Below, one piece after another: positions 8,066-17,521 of a stretch of DNA of 56,814 nt. Each line of letters starts with the position of its first letter. The stretch's first letter is position 1. The translations under genes and the position numbers were made by a program. Source of the stretch: an uncultured Pelagibacteraceae bacterium. Lineage in GTDB: Bacteria > Pseudomonadota > Alphaproteobacteria > Pelagibacterales > Pelagibacteraceae. The stretch lies in the NCBI GenBank assembly GCA_902560075.1, contig CACEKE010000008.1, positions 1 through 56,814 of the forward strand, in the 5' to 3' direction. The notes beneath the pieces were generated by a model. It made no database searches. It was given only the letters and a program-made list of their open reading frames with translations, and was not told where the DNA came from.

Positions 8066-9199
8066 TTAATTTTTTATATAATTAAGTACAATATTGGCAG
8101 TATTTAAAGATGACAATTCATCATTTTGCATTGATTTTACAGTTTTTTTTACCAGCTCTTGTTGTTTTTTTATCATTTCTGGCTTTTGGATAAAATAATT
8201 GACTGAGTTAAATATCTCTTTTGAATTACATTCACTTTGTAATAATTCAGGAATAATTTCTTTTTGATTTATGATATTTATAATATTTGCAAATTTTGTT
8301 TTAACCATTCTTTTGATTAAATAAAAATTAATTGGGTTCATCTTATAAATGATTATTGAGGGTACCTCGTATTTACTTATTTCTAAAGATACAGTACCAG
8401 ATTTTGACACTGCAAAAAAAGAGTGCTTAATTATATCTTCTTTAATATTTGGGTTTGTTACTATTTGGTAATTGTCATCTTTAAAATTAGAAAGTTTTTT
8501 CAATATTATATTACTCATTAACTCCGTTGAATGAATTACAAAGTAAAAATTATTATATTTTTTATTCATTAATTTCATAAAATCTACCAATATTGGTAAT
8601 AATAAATCAATTTCTGAAATTCTACTCCCAGGAAATATAGATATAATTTTTTTATCTTTTGGTAATATATTCGATATATCCACTTTATTTGACTTCAACT
8701 CTAATAATGGATGACCAACAAAAGTACTTTTCATATTTTCCTCATCATAATATTTTTTTTCAAATTTAAAGAGAAGTAACATATGATCTATAAAATTTTT
8801 ATATTTTTTTATTCTATCTTTTCTCCACACCCAAATTTGAGGTGATACATAGTGAATTGTTTTAATATTTGGATTTTGTTGTTTTACCTTTTCTGCAACT
8901 CTTAGGGAGAAATCTGGACTATCTACAGAAAATAAAATATCTGGCTTAAACTCAACTATTTTTTTAACAGTTTCATTTATTATTTTTTTTATTTTAAATA
9001 TGTTAAGCAACACACTCGTAATCCCAATATATGTTATATCTTTGAGATCAGATATACTCTCTATATTAAGCATTTTAAGATTTTCACCACCAAGACATAA
9101 ATATTCTATATTACTTTCTTTTAATTTTATTTGCTTTATAACCTCGGAGGCTAATTTATCTCCTGATGGTTCACCAGTTAAAATAAAAATTTTCTTCAT
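8066..9199 (-). CDS. lpxB: Lipid-A-disaccharide synthase
   Basis: LpxB, a family GT19 glycosyltransferase at the inner face of the inner membrane, joins UDP-2,3-diacylglucosamine and lipid X into the lipid A disaccharide. The sequence shows the family N-terminus (ILTGEPSGDKLASEVI), SVDSPDFSLRVAEK, HYVSPQIWVWRKDRIKK, FVGHPLLE, FPGSRISEI and the late SKSGTVSLE. The length of 377 residues is normal. The ATG overlaps the lpxI stop by four bases, and the lectin autotransporter follows after three bases. Confidence 0.95.
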   Translation of the reverse strand: MKKIFILTGEPSGDKLASEVIKQIKLKESNIEYLCLGGENLKMLNIESISDLKDITYIGITSVLLNIFKIKKIINETVKKIVEFKPDILFSVDSPDFSLRVAEKVKQQNPNIKTIHYVSPQIWVWRKDRIKKYKNFIDHMLLLFKFEKKYYDEENMKSTFVGHPLLELKSNKVDISNILPKDKKIISIFPGSRISEIDLLLPILVDFMKLMNKKYNNFYFVIHSTELMSNIILKKLSNFKDDNYQIVTNPNIKEDIIKHSFFAVSKSGTVSLEISKYEVPSIIIYKMNPINFYLIKRMVKTKFANIINIINQKEIIPELLQSECNSKEIFNSVNYFIQKPEMIKKQQELVKKTVKSMQNDELSSLNTANIVLNYIKN

Positions 9200-9990
9200 T
9201 TTATATTAATAAACATTTTATTTTTATTAGCGAAGTTAATACATGCAATTTTTTCTAAAAATATATGTTGTTTATTTTTTAATACTATTCCTTTAAGACC
9301 GGCTGTCTTACTTAATTTAAAAGTTTTTAATCCTACCGTTGGTAAATCTATTCTCAAATCTTGTTTTTTCTTAGGAAATTTTACTAAAACACCGCCCTTT
9401 TTGTTATTTTTAGATTTACACTTTATGAGCATTTGTTCAGTTCCGCCTTTTTTTTCAATAGCTATTACCTTATTGTCCCTAACTACAGTTCCTTGACTAA
9501 AATTATATTTTCCTAATTTATCTAATGTTTGAATAGCCTTATTAATATCTTTTTTATCATCACTACTTGGTTTTATTTTAGTGTAATTTCCCTTTTTTAA
9601 AGCCAATTCAGGATTAAAAAAAAGTGAGTTAACTGTTTTAATTTTTTGCTCCTTTAATATTTTAATTATTTCTTTCAATATTGCTGCATCGCCAACTTTT
9701 GATGCTTTAATTATCCTTGGTATAAAATACATTCCTTTTAAATCTAATTTTAGTTTAGAAAAATTTGGTTTAGATACCTTTCCTGCAAATAAAACTTTAT
9801 TACAATTATTGTTTTTAAGGATATTAATTATCTTTCCAAATTGTCCAATTGAAACAGGATATGATTTTTTGTCTTTTTTAAACTTTTTAGATTTAGTTAG
9901 ATCAATAATTAAATATTTTTCTTTTTTTCTCTTAATTTTATTAAGTATTTCAAGTGGGAAACTCGTTTCTCCAAATATCAAGCCAATCAT
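9196..9990 (-). CDS. lpxI: UDP-2,3-diacylglucosamine pyrophosphatase, LpxI type
   Basis: LpxI hydrolyses UDP-2,3-diacylglucosamine to lipid X, the substrate LpxB needs. Alphaproteobacteria use this enzyme in place of the metallophosphoesterase LpxH. Family signatures are VLFAGKVSKP, KVGDAAILKEI, FSQGTVVRDNKVIAIE with a following GGTEQML, and QDLRIDLPTVGL. The protein is 264 residues, close to the usual 270-280. It sits between lpxA (two-base gap) and lpxB (four-base overlap), exactly where LpxI is expected. No membrane segment is visible, in line with a peripheral enzyme. Confidence 0.92.
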   Translation of the reverse strand: MIGLIFGETSFPLEILNKIKRKKEKYLIIDLTKSKKFKKDKKSYPVSIGQFGKIINILKNNNCNKVLFAGKVSKPNFSKLKLDLKGMYFIPRIIKASKVGDAAILKEIIKILKEQKIKTVNSLFFNPELALKKGNYTKIKPSSDDKKDINKAIQTLDKLGKYNFSQGTVVRDNKVIAIEKKGGTEQMLIKCKSKNNKKGGVLVKFPKKKQDLRIDLPTVGLKTFKLSKTAGLKGIVLKNKQHIFLEKIACINFANKNKMFINIK

Positions 9991-9991
9991 A

Positions 9992-10777
9992 CTACTCCTT
10001 TGAAAAAGGTGTACAAATAGATCTTTTTTTATCTTTATTTATAAATTCTATTACATTTTTCACTAATGGATTTTCCTTAAATGCTCCATTAAGTTTATTT
10101 AAATTTTCTGTAAGATTTTTGGTTGCAAATATTTCTTTATAAGCTTCTGACAGACCTAAAATATCTTTATTTTCAAAATTTGCTCTTCTAAGGCCAATTA
10201 AGTTCAATCCTTGAAGATAATTTCTATTTCCAACGGATAACCCATACGGAATTACATCATGTAAAACACCTGTCATTCCACCGATCATTGCCATTTGACC
10301 TATTCTTGTAAATTGTTGTACTGCAGAATTACCACCAATAACTACATTATTTTCAATAGTTACATGACCACCAAGCGGTACATTGTTCGCTATAATAACA
10401 TTATTTCCAACATTGCAGTCGTGCGCCACATGTGAAGAAATCATAAAAAGACAATTGTTACCTATTTTTGTTAAACCTCCTCCACCAACAGTACCTGGAT
10501 TAACTGTAACATATTCCCTAAATTTATTGTTATCACCAATTTCTAATGATGTTCTTTCACCATTATATTTTAAATCCTGTGGATCATTACCAATAGAACT
10601 AAATGGAAAAAAAACATTTCCTTTTCCTATTTTGGTTTTACCAGAAATATTTACATGAGAATGAACTATAACATTTTCATCTATTTCAACATCTGGCCCA
10701 ATAACAGTGAATGGACCAATTTTTGCACTTGAATGAATTTTAGCTTTTTTATCTACAACTGCAGTTTTATCTATCAT
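9992..10777 (-). CDS. lpxA: UDP-N-acetylglucosamine acyltransferase
   Basis: LpxA starts lipid A synthesis by moving a 3-hydroxyacyl chain from acyl carrier protein to UDP-GlcNAc. It is a left-handed parallel beta-helix built from hexapeptide repeats, seen throughout residues 5-180 (IHSSAKIGPFTVIGP, VIVHSHVNISGKTKIG). The catalytic histidine is His119 in HVAHDC, equivalent to His125 of E. coli. GNDPQDLKYNGE is a typical LpxA segment. The C-terminal helical region completes 261 residues, the normal length. The start overlaps the lpxD stop by four bases. Confidence 0.96.
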   Translation of the reverse strand: MIDKTAVVDKKAKIHSSAKIGPFTVIGPDVEIDENVIVHSHVNISGKTKIGKGNVFFPFSSIGNDPQDLKYNGERTSLEIGDNNKFREYVTVNPGTVGGGGLTKIGNNCLFMISSHVAHDCNVGNNVIIANNVPLGGHVTIENNVVIGGNSAVQQFTRIGQMAMIGGMTGVLHDVIPYGLSVGNRNYLQGLNLIGLRRANFENKDILGLSEAYKEIFATKNLTENLNKLNGAFKENPLVKNVIEFINKDKKRSICTPFSKE

Positions 10778-11751
10778 TTATTATCTTTTATAAAATTTTT
10801 TAAATCTTTAGCAGGATAACCCATTACTTTTGAATTACTTTGAATATTTTTAATTACACCGCTACCACCTCCAATTTGAACATTGTCACCAATTTTAAGA
10901 TGGCCAGATATTCCAGCTTGTCCACCAATCATAACATTATTACCAATAGTCGTGCTACCAGCAAAACCAACTTGTCCCGCTATGATACAATTATCACCTA
11001 TCTTAACATTATGAGCTACATGAATTTGATTATCTAAAAATGTATTTTTGCCTATAACTGTATTTGATAAAGATCCTCTATCAATAGTTGATCCACAGCC
11101 TATTTCTGCATGATCATTTATAATTACTATTCCTACTTGTGGATACCTAATATTAGAGCCTTTATCAGGAAAAAAACCAAAACCTTTTTTACCAATCACA
11201 CATCCATCCAAAATATGTACATGATTATTAATTAAGGCATTTCTGATTATTACGTTGGAGCCTACAACACAATTGTCTCCTATAGATACATTTCTTTCTA
11301 TTATAGAATTATGTCCTATTTTACAATTCTGACCAATTTTTACATTTTTACCAATTAATACATTTTTGCCATGATCTACTTTATCTTTATATTCAGTTAC
11401 TTGAATATCTTCAGCTGAATTATCATAATCGTCTGTAACAGATTTTGGATAAAAAATTTTAGTTATTTGAGCTGTATGAAGAAGTACATTGTCTGAAATT
11501 ATTGGCTTACAACTACTTGGTAAAATTGATTTGAGATTTTCCTTTGTTAAACAGTATGAAGCTTTTGTTAATTTAGCAAAATCTTTGTATTTATTGGAAT
11601 GAAAAAAAGTCAATTCTCCTTTTTGAGATGAGTTAAGATCTTTTATATCTGTTATTTCATCATCTGGGAATTTTTGAGTATTCAATTTTATTGATTTTAT
11701 TAAGTAATTGATATTGTGAGGACCTGTATTTTCAAAAAAAGGATTGATCAT
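10774..11751 (-). CDS. lpxD: UDP-3-O-acylglucosamine N-acyltransferase
   Basis: LpxD adds the N-linked 3-hydroxyacyl chain in the third step of lipid A synthesis. An N-terminal uridine-binding domain (DIKDLNSSQKGELTFF) precedes a long hexapeptide beta-helix (residues about 120-310). The catalytic histidine is His247 in IHVAHNVKIG, and GFGFFPDKG is a family motif. At 325 residues it is slightly shorter than E. coli LpxD (341). Here lpxD follows fabZ, the reverse of the usual order bamA-skp-lpxD-fabZ-lpxA. A 53-base gap separates it from fabZ, one of the larger spacers of this cluster. Confidence 0.95.
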   Translation of the reverse strand: MINPFFENTGPHNINYLIKSIKLNTQKFPDDEITDIKDLNSSQKGELTFFHSNKYKDFAKLTKASYCLTKENLKSILPSSCKPIISDNVLLHTAQITKIFYPKSVTDDYDNSAEDIQVTEYKDKVDHGKNVLIGKNVKIGQNCKIGHNSIIERNVSIGDNCVVGSNVIIRNALINNHVHILDGCVIGKKGFGFFPDKGSNIRYPQVGIVIINDHAEIGCGSTIDRGSLSNTVIGKNTFLDNQIHVAHNVKIGDNCIIAGQVGFAGSTTIGNNVMIGGQAGISGHLKIGDNVQIGGGSGVIKNIQSNSKVMGYPAKDLKNFIKDNK

Positions 11752-11804
11752 TATTATTTTAATATCAAAACTTATTTCAAATGCTTATCAAGATTTATTG
11801 CTGA

Positions 11805-12254
11805 TTATTTCCTATCTACAATAGTAGCTGACCACATAGCATCAGCCATTTTTTTACCTTCCACAAAAGCTTCACCTTTGTATTTCCAGACCCTACCATG
11901 TGATCTTATAGCTTCTATATTGAGCTCCAGTGTACAATCTGGTATAACAGGATTTCTAAATCTAGCCTTTTCAACACTCATTAAAAAAACTAATTTATTA
12001 TCATACTCAGATTTATCTATACCTGCCGCTGTAAGAGCAGCTGCAGCCTGACCAAAGGCCTCAACTATCAGAACGCCTGGCATGACTGGTTGATTAGGAA
12101 AATGTCCTTGCACAAAAAAACTATCTTTTTTTACATACATTAGTGCCGTAGCTGAATTAAGTTTTTTAATATTAATCAATTCATCTATTAATAGCATTGG
12201 TTCCCTATGTGGCAGCAATTCTCTTATTTGATCTTTATTTAATTTGGTTGTCAT
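11805..12254 (-). CDS. fabZ: 3-hydroxyacyl-ACP dehydratase FabZ
   Basis: FabZ dehydrates 3-hydroxyacyl-ACP during fatty acid elongation and competes with LpxA and LpxD for the same substrate, which explains the lasting gene linkage. The hot-dog fold signature is plain: LLPHREPMLLID at the N-terminus and GHFPNQPVMPGVLIVEA with catalytic His51 and Glu65. The length of 149 residues is standard. It starts three bases after the skp stop. The position upstream rather than downstream of lpxD is unusual. Confidence 0.95.
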   Translation of the reverse strand: MTTKLNKDQIRELLPHREPMLLIDELINIKKLNSATALMYVKKDSFFVQGHFPNQPVMPGVLIVEAFGQAAAALTAAGIDKSEYDNKLVFLMSVEKARFRNPVIPDCTLELNIEAIRSHGRVWKYKGEAFVEGKKMADAMWSATIVDRK

Positions 12255-12257
12255 TAA

Positions 12258-12782
12258 TTAATTAATATCAATCTTTTTAATCTTTTCATTAAGAATTTGT
12301 ATTATATCTTTGGTAATATCTAATTCTTTTTTTCCTATAACTACATTTTGTTTTTGCAAAACCATAGAAATAGAATTTTTTTCAGAATATTCTGATAAAA
12401 TTGGTTTTAGGGTTTCTAAAATTACATTAGTTCCTTCAATTTTTTTTCTGTTTAAATTATCTTTATTTTTTTTTAATAAATTTTGATATTCTTTTATTTT
12501 ATTATTTAATTTAGAAATTTTTTTTTTCAATTCTTCCTCATTTAGTATATTTTTTTGTGAATTGATATTTTCATCTTCAGATTTAATTTCAGACTCAAGT
12601 TTTTTTATGTTTTTTTCATTTAAATTATTAATTTCGGAAATTTGTTTATTTAATGAGATCCCAACCATTGACTCATTAAAAAGTCTTTCCATATTTATAT
12701 AAACAATTTGACTCTGGGCTGTACTAGCTAGTAATTTTGTAAATATTATTAAAAAAAATATTAATTTGATATTTAATGACAT
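12258..12782 (-). CDS. skp: Periplasmic chaperone, OmpH/Skp family
   Basis: This is a probable periplasmic chaperone that holds unfolded outer-membrane proteins for delivery to BamA. An N-terminal hydrophobic signal segment (residues about 5-22) is followed by IVYINMERLFNESMVG, which matches the OmpH-family N-terminus. A long Lys/Glu/Asn-rich coiled coil (residues about 40-125) forms the tentacles, and the C-terminal body strand follows. Total length is 174 residues. It sits directly after bamA (one shared base), as in most Gram-negative bacteria. Sequence identity in this family is low, so the call rests on architecture and position. Confidence 0.85.
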   Translation of the reverse strand: MSLNIKLIFFLIIFTKLLASTAQSQIVYINMERLFNESMVGISLNKQISEINNLNEKNIKKLESEIKSEDENINSQKNILNEEELKKKISKLNNKIKEYQNLLKKNKDNLNRKKIEGTNVILETLKPILSEYSEKNSISMVLQKQNVVIGKKELDITKDIIQILNEKIKKIDIN

Positions 12783-15010
12783 TAAAAAGTTGTACCGATT
12801 CTAAATCTAAAAGTTTCTGTTTCGTCAGTTGATGATTTAGTTATAGGTGAGGCAAATGAAAAACTTAATGGACCAATTGGAGTAAACCAATCTACCGCAA
12901 TGCCCGTTGATGATCTTATCTTGTTACTATCTAGCGAGCTATTATAATCAACTCCCCATACATTTGCTGTATCCAAAAATAAACTAAAGTCTATATTCTC
13001 TAAGTCTTTCATAAAGTTTGGTAAAGTCGCTGCAAGGTTCATTGCTGTCCCGTAATTTCCTCCAATGAAATCATCGCTATCTTTTGGTCCAATTTTACCC
13101 GCTGCAAATCCTCTTAATTTCCTTGATGGTATAAAAATTCTTTTACTAATTCTTACATCGTCATCAAAATTATTTATAGATTTAGCAAAAAATATAAATG
13201 AAAATACAGTTTCATTCTTTAATTTTGTATAATTAGCGTACTCATAAGCATTTGATATACTTTTGTCATCTGCAAGTATTGGTAAAGATTGACTAAATGT
13301 ACTTCTATATCCATCTGTTGGTTGAAAATTTTGATTTAATTTGTTTAAGTTTAAAGAGTATGAAAAGTTCGTATCAAAATAGTCACCCTCTTGCTTTTTC
13401 TTAGCATTTGACGCCTTTGAAGAGGTTGTTAAACTCTCGTAATACATTGATATTTCTGGTGAAAAAAAAATATCTTGGTATTGCTCAAAAGTAGTTCCAA
13501 AAGAAAATCCTGTTTCATTCGTTTCATATCCAAATTTACTCATTAGATCATTTCTGCTACTTTCAATTGTAGTATTTAAAGTTTTATCAGAATTTTTAAA
13601 GTTTGGTTCTGATATTCTAAATTTCCCCTCCACAGAGTCATCGCTTAGAGTGGCACTCAAATTTACTTTAGACCCTCTGCCTAAATAATTATTTTCTGCA
13701 ATTGAAAAAGATATACTTGATCCACTCGTTCCTGTTCCAGCACCTGCAGAGATCTCCCCTGTGGGTTTTTCCTCAACTATTACATCAATTTCTTTTAATT
13801 GGTCAGATGAACCGTCTTTAACATTAGTTTGCACCGTCTTGAAAATATTTCTAGATTTAATTTTATTTATAGATTTTTTAAATAATATTTCATTATATGG
13901 ATCCCCTTCATCAGAAATTATCTCATTTCTAATAACACTTTCGTTAGTAATATAATTTCCAAGAATATTTATTTTCTCAACATATTCTTTTCTAGACTCT
14001 GTCAATTTAATGTTTAAATCAATATTTTTAGCTTTTTGAGTTTCTGTATATGAAGCATTTATAAATTCAAATTGTTTTTGAATAACTATTTTATCAATTT
14101 CTTTTAATATTTTGTCTATTCTGTTTATTGAATAGTTTTTTCCTTTAAGTTTATTCATTGTTTTAGATATTTCTTGAAAATTATCTTTTGAAAAGCCTTT
14201 TGGAATATCTAAAGTTATATTATTGAACTTAAATTTTTCACCAGCATTAATATTAAATACAAGTTCAAAATTATTACTGTCTATTAATTGAGCAAATGAA
14301 CTATATACTTTTACATTATAATATCCATTATTCTTATAATAATTTTTTAATAATTTTTCGTCAAGTTTAATTCTATTTGAATCAACAAATTTTTTTTTAG
14401 ATATTAACTTCCAGAATTTACTTTCCTCTGAAACAATTATATTTTTTAGTTTTCTATCTTTTATTTTTTTATCGCCAATAAATTTTATGGATGATATATA
14501 AGCTTTTTCACCTAATTCTATTTCATATTTTAAATCTATAGTGTTATTTACATTATTTTTTATTTTCGATTTAATTTTTGAAAAATAATATCCGTTAATC
14601 TTTAAAATATTTTTTAGTTTTATCTCATCTCTTCTAACCTTATTTTCAACAAACGGATTTTTTTCTTTTAAACTTAAATTATCTTTTAGTAATTCAAGAA
14701 CCGTTTTATTTTTAACACCCGTTATCTCGATAGATTGTATAATTGGATTTTCCTGAACTTTTACTATCAAAATATTATTTTTTATACTAATATTAATTTT
14801 TTCAAAAAAGTCTGTCTCATATAAATTTTTTAAAGTGCTATTAATTTTATTATTGTCATAATTCGCATTTAATTCAATTTTACCAAACAGAATAATGTTT
14901 GAATTAGAAATTCTATTATTGCCTTCAATTTCAATTTTATTGATTATTTCAGCATTTGCTTTAAACGAGAAAATAATTAAAAAAAAAATATTTATAAAAA
15001 ATCGCATCAT
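12782..15010 (-). CDS. bamA: Outer membrane protein assembly factor BamA
   Basis: BamA is the essential Omp85 insertase that folds beta-barrel proteins into the outer membrane; the neighbouring lectin autotransporter would need it. A signal peptide (residues 1-20) precedes five POTRA repeats (about 21-420), visible as repeated VQENPIIQSIEITGVKN- and INILGNYIT-type strands. The C-terminal barrel carries the L6 signature as LRGFAAGKIGP (usually VRGF or VRGY) and ends in a terminal phenylalanine, FRIGTTF. At 742 residues it is a typical small alphaproteobacterial BamA. rseP, commonly found just upstream, is missing; dxr ends only three bases away. Confidence 0.95.
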   Translation of the reverse strand: MMRFFINIFFLIIFSFKANAEIINKIEIEGNNRISNSNIILFGKIELNANYDNNKINSTLKNLYETDFFEKINISIKNNILIVKVQENPIIQSIEITGVKNKTVLELLKDNLSLKEKNPFVENKVRRDEIKLKNILKINGYYFSKIKSKIKNNVNNTIDLKYEIELGEKAYISSIKFIGDKKIKDRKLKNIIVSEESKFWKLISKKKFVDSNRIKLDEKLLKNYYKNNGYYNVKVYSSFAQLIDSNNFELVFNINAGEKFKFNNITLDIPKGFSKDNFQEISKTMNKLKGKNYSINRIDKILKEIDKIVIQKQFEFINASYTETQKAKNIDLNIKLTESRKEYVEKINILGNYITNESVIRNEIISDEGDPYNEILFKKSINKIKSRNIFKTVQTNVKDGSSDQLKEIDVIVEEKPTGEISAGAGTGTSGSSISFSIAENNYLGRGSKVNLSATLSDDSVEGKFRISEPNFKNSDKTLNTTIESSRNDLMSKFGYETNETGFSFGTTFEQYQDIFFSPEISMYYESLTTSSKASNAKKKQEGDYFDTNFSYSLNLNKLNQNFQPTDGYRSTFSQSLPILADDKSISNAYEYANYTKLKNETVFSFIFFAKSINNFDDDVRISKRIFIPSRKLRGFAAGKIGPKDSDDFIGGNYGTAMNLAATLPNFMKDLENIDFSLFLDTANVWGVDYNSSLDSNKIRSSTGIAVDWFTPIGPLSFSFASPITKSSTDETETFRFRIGTTF

Positions 15011-15013
15011 GAT

Positions 15014-16180
15014 CTATACTATACATTGATTAAGCGTTTTCAATCTTACATATTTATTTAATTTAATTATTTGTTTAAAATTTTTGGGTTTTTTATATTT
15101 AAATTTTTTAAACTCTTTAAGGTTAACAATTTTGAATAATATTTTAGGAATCTGATTAAATTTAATATTACCATTGAGAAAATTTTCAACTAACTCGTCA
15201 TTTGCTGAAATTAGGATTGTTTCGAACAAAGATATATTTTCAGGAATTTTATTTAACATTTTAAGAAGTGGAAATTGTTTATTGATTGGTTTTTGTAATT
15301 CTAGATTGTTTAAAACGTTAAAATTAATTTTATTTGTATTCAATTTATGCTTTAAATCTCTACAAACGTAATTAAAAATAGGAATTTTCATTGTCGTATC
15401 ATGTATTAATAGTTTAGATGTTCCATTTTTATATTTAATTATTGAGTGTAAATATGACTTGGGATGAATAAGTATTTCAAAAAATTTCTTTTTTAAGTTA
15501 AATATTCTTTGTGCCTCAATTACCTCAAATACTTTATTCATTAGAGTAGCAGAGTCTACTGAAATTTTTTTTCCCATTTTCCAATTTGGATGCTGAACAG
15601 CTTTAGATGGGTTAATCATATTCAATTTTTTTGTATTGAAATTTAAAAATGGTCCACCTGACGCTGTTATAAAAATTTTTTCTATTTGTGATGTAACAAA
15701 ACCATTATTCAATGAATATATTGAGAAATGTTCAGAGTCTATTGGAACAAAAGAGGTGTTATTTTTTTTTAATTGTTTAATAATTAAGTTCCATCCACAA
15801 ATAATAGTTTCTTTATTTGCTATACCGATAGATTTTGTGTGTTTTATAATTTTAATTGTTGGCTCTAAACCTGCAATACCAGTAATTGAGGACATCACAT
15901 AATCAAGTTTTGAATTAAATATTTTGTTGAACGATAAAAAATTGTTATAAATTTTTATATTTTTGTTGCGATTTTTTTTTTTTAATATCTCGTAATGTAT
16001 TTTAGATGTAACAATTAAATTTTTAACATTAAAAAGTTTAGCTTGTCTTATTAACATTTTAATATTTTTATTGGTAGAAAGTAATTTTATTTCAAAATAA
16101 TTTTTATTCTGTCTTATAATATCCAAGGTGATTTTTCCTATTGATCCGGTTGAACCTAAAATTGCTATTTTTTTTTTCAT
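15014..16180 (-). CDS. dxr: 1-deoxy-D-xylulose 5-phosphate reductoisomerase
   Basis: Dxr (IspC) converts DXP to MEP with NADPH, the first committed step of isoprenoid synthesis. The N-terminal nucleotide-binding loop is ILGSTGSIGKITLDII, and the catalytic core shows ANKET, PIDSEHFSIY, TASGGPFLNF and HPNWKMGKKISVDSATLMNKVFEVIEA. The length of 388 residues is usual. It lies next to uppS and cdsA, which use or accompany isoprenoid and lipid precursors, the standard arrangement in proteobacteria. It is very AT-rich, with many Lys, Asn and Ile residues. Confidence 0.95.
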   Translation of the reverse strand: MKKKIAILGSTGSIGKITLDIIRQNKNYFEIKLLSTNKNIKMLIRQAKLFNVKNLIVTSKIHYEILKKKNRNKNIKIYNNFLSFNKIFNSKLDYVMSSITGIAGLEPTIKIIKHTKSIGIANKETIICGWNLIIKQLKKNNTSFVPIDSEHFSIYSLNNGFVTSQIEKIFITASGGPFLNFNTKKLNMINPSKAVQHPNWKMGKKISVDSATLMNKVFEVIEAQRIFNLKKKFFEILIHPKSYLHSIIKYKNGTSKLLIHDTTMKIPIFNYVCRDLKHKLNTNKINFNVLNNLELQKPINKQFPLLKMLNKIPENISLFETILISANDELVENFLNGNIKFNQIPKILFKIVNLKEFKKFKYKKPKNFKQIIKLNKYVRLKTLNQCIV

Positions 16181-16187
16181 AATAATA

Positions 16188-16847
16188 TTATTTTAAATAC
16201 AAAAAATAAGAAATTAAAAAAACAAAAATCATACCATCTATTCTATCTAGGATTCCTCCATGTCCAGGTATTATATTTCCCGAATTTTTAATGCCGGAAA
16301 GTCTTTTAAAAAAGGATATTGAAATATCCCCAATCTGAGAAATAAACGATATGACTATTATAAACAATATTAATGATGAAAAGTTTTCATTTAAAATTTC
16401 ATCTTTGAATATCAGAATTTCAGTTTTTAATAATATATAAAAAATTAATAGTGGTAATAAAAAACCTCCGATAAAACCAGTAATTGTTTTTTTAGGGCTT
16501 ATTTTAGTTAATTTAGGTCCTTTTAATATTTTGCCAAAAAAATATCCTCCAAGATCTGTTAAAACACAAATGAACAAAATAAATAAAAATAACGCAGCTC
16601 CATCAAAACCATAATAGCTTGAATATCTAACTTTATATGCCGCATAAAAAGATAGCATTAAAAGAAATAGTCCTGGTACAAGATATTTTTTAGAATTAGA
16701 CATATTTATCCATTCATAAATCGAAATAGCAAAGCATAAATATAAAAAAAAAATAAAATAGTAAGACCCAAGTAATACTATAAAGAATATTGCTGGTACC
16801 ATTAAAATAGAGCTAATAAACCTCTTTTTAAATTCACTATATTTCAT
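16188..16847 (-). CDS. cdsA: Phosphatidate cytidylyltransferase
   Basis: CdsA makes CDP-diacylglycerol from phosphatidic acid and CTP, the branch point to all bacterial phospholipids. It is an integral membrane protein with about seven hydrophobic segments. The C-terminal family signature is present as QIGDISISFFKRLSGIKNSG followed by IIPGHGGILDRIDG, and DLGGYFFGK is the mid-protein metal/CTP motif. At 219 residues it is shorter than E. coli CdsA (285) but within the alphaproteobacterial range. The start overlaps the uppS stop by four bases. Confidence 0.93.
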   Translation of the reverse strand: MKYSEFKKRFISSILMVPAIFFIVLLGSYYFIFFLYLCFAISIYEWINMSNSKKYLVPGLFLLMLSFYAAYKVRYSSYYGFDGAALFLFILFICVLTDLGGYFFGKILKGPKLTKISPKKTITGFIGGFLLPLLIFYILLKTEILIFKDEILNENFSSLILFIIVISFISQIGDISISFFKRLSGIKNSGNIIPGHGGILDRIDGMIFVFLISYFLYLK

Positions 16848-17521
16848 ATCCTGCCAAAATTTCTCTTTATTATTTTAAATTTATTCAAGATTTTTAAATA
16901 ATCATTTTCATTAAAATCTGGCCATAATTTTTTTTCAAAAAAAATCTCAGAATATGCAATTTGCCAAAGCAAAAAGTTACTTAATCTTTTTGTATTACCA
17001 GTTCTAATTAATATCTCAGGATCGGGTATTTCTGAAGTGTATAAATTTAATGAGATTTTTTTTTCACTGACATTTTGTTTTTTTTTTATTATTCTCTTTA
17101 CTGACTCAACAATCTCGCTTTTTGAACCATAATTTATAGCTAAATTTATATTTAGTTTTTTATTTTTTTTGGTTTTGTTTTCAGAATAATTTATAATTTT
17201 TTTAATCCTTTTTGGAAATTTGTTTTTATCACCAATTATTTTTAATTTTATTTTTTGTTCAATTAGTTGGTTTAATTTAGTTTGTAAAAAGTTTTCTAAC
17301 AGTTTTAGTAAAAAATTAATTTCTTTTTGTGGTCTTCTCCAATTTTCTGTGGAAAAAGCAAATAATGTTAAATATGGAATTTTTTTTTTTAAAGAAATCT
17401 TTATTATTTTTTCTACTGTTTTTAAACCAGCTCTGTGGCCATAGTTTCTTGATTTGTTATGCTTTAAACCCCAACGTCCATTTCCATCCATTATGATGGC
17501 TACATGTTTAATTGGATTCAT
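16844..17521 (-). CDS. uppS: Undecaprenyl diphosphate synthase
   Basis: UppS is a cis-prenyltransferase that builds the C55 carrier lipid for peptidoglycan and LPS sugars. The catalytic aspartate is Asp12 in AIIMDGNGRWG; FAFSTENWRRP and SNFLLWQIAYSEIFF are family motifs, with Glu192 matching the Mg-binding glutamate. The usual RTGGExR signature reads RTGNTKR here (173-179), losing the conserved Gly-Glu pair. The rest is intact and the 225-residue length is normal, so the enzyme is probably active, perhaps with altered metal or chain-length behaviour. Four-base overlaps join it to frr and cdsA. Confidence 0.92.
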   Translation of the reverse strand: MNPIKHVAIIMDGNGRWGLKHNKSRNYGHRAGLKTVEKIIKISLKKKIPYLTLFAFSTENWRRPQKEINFLLKLLENFLQTKLNQLIEQKIKLKIIGDKNKFPKRIKKIINYSENKTKKNKKLNINLAINYGSKSEIVESVKRIIKKKQNVSEKKISLNLYTSEIPDPEILIRTGNTKRLSNFLLWQIAYSEIFFEKKLWPDFNENDYLKILNKFKIIKRNFGRI

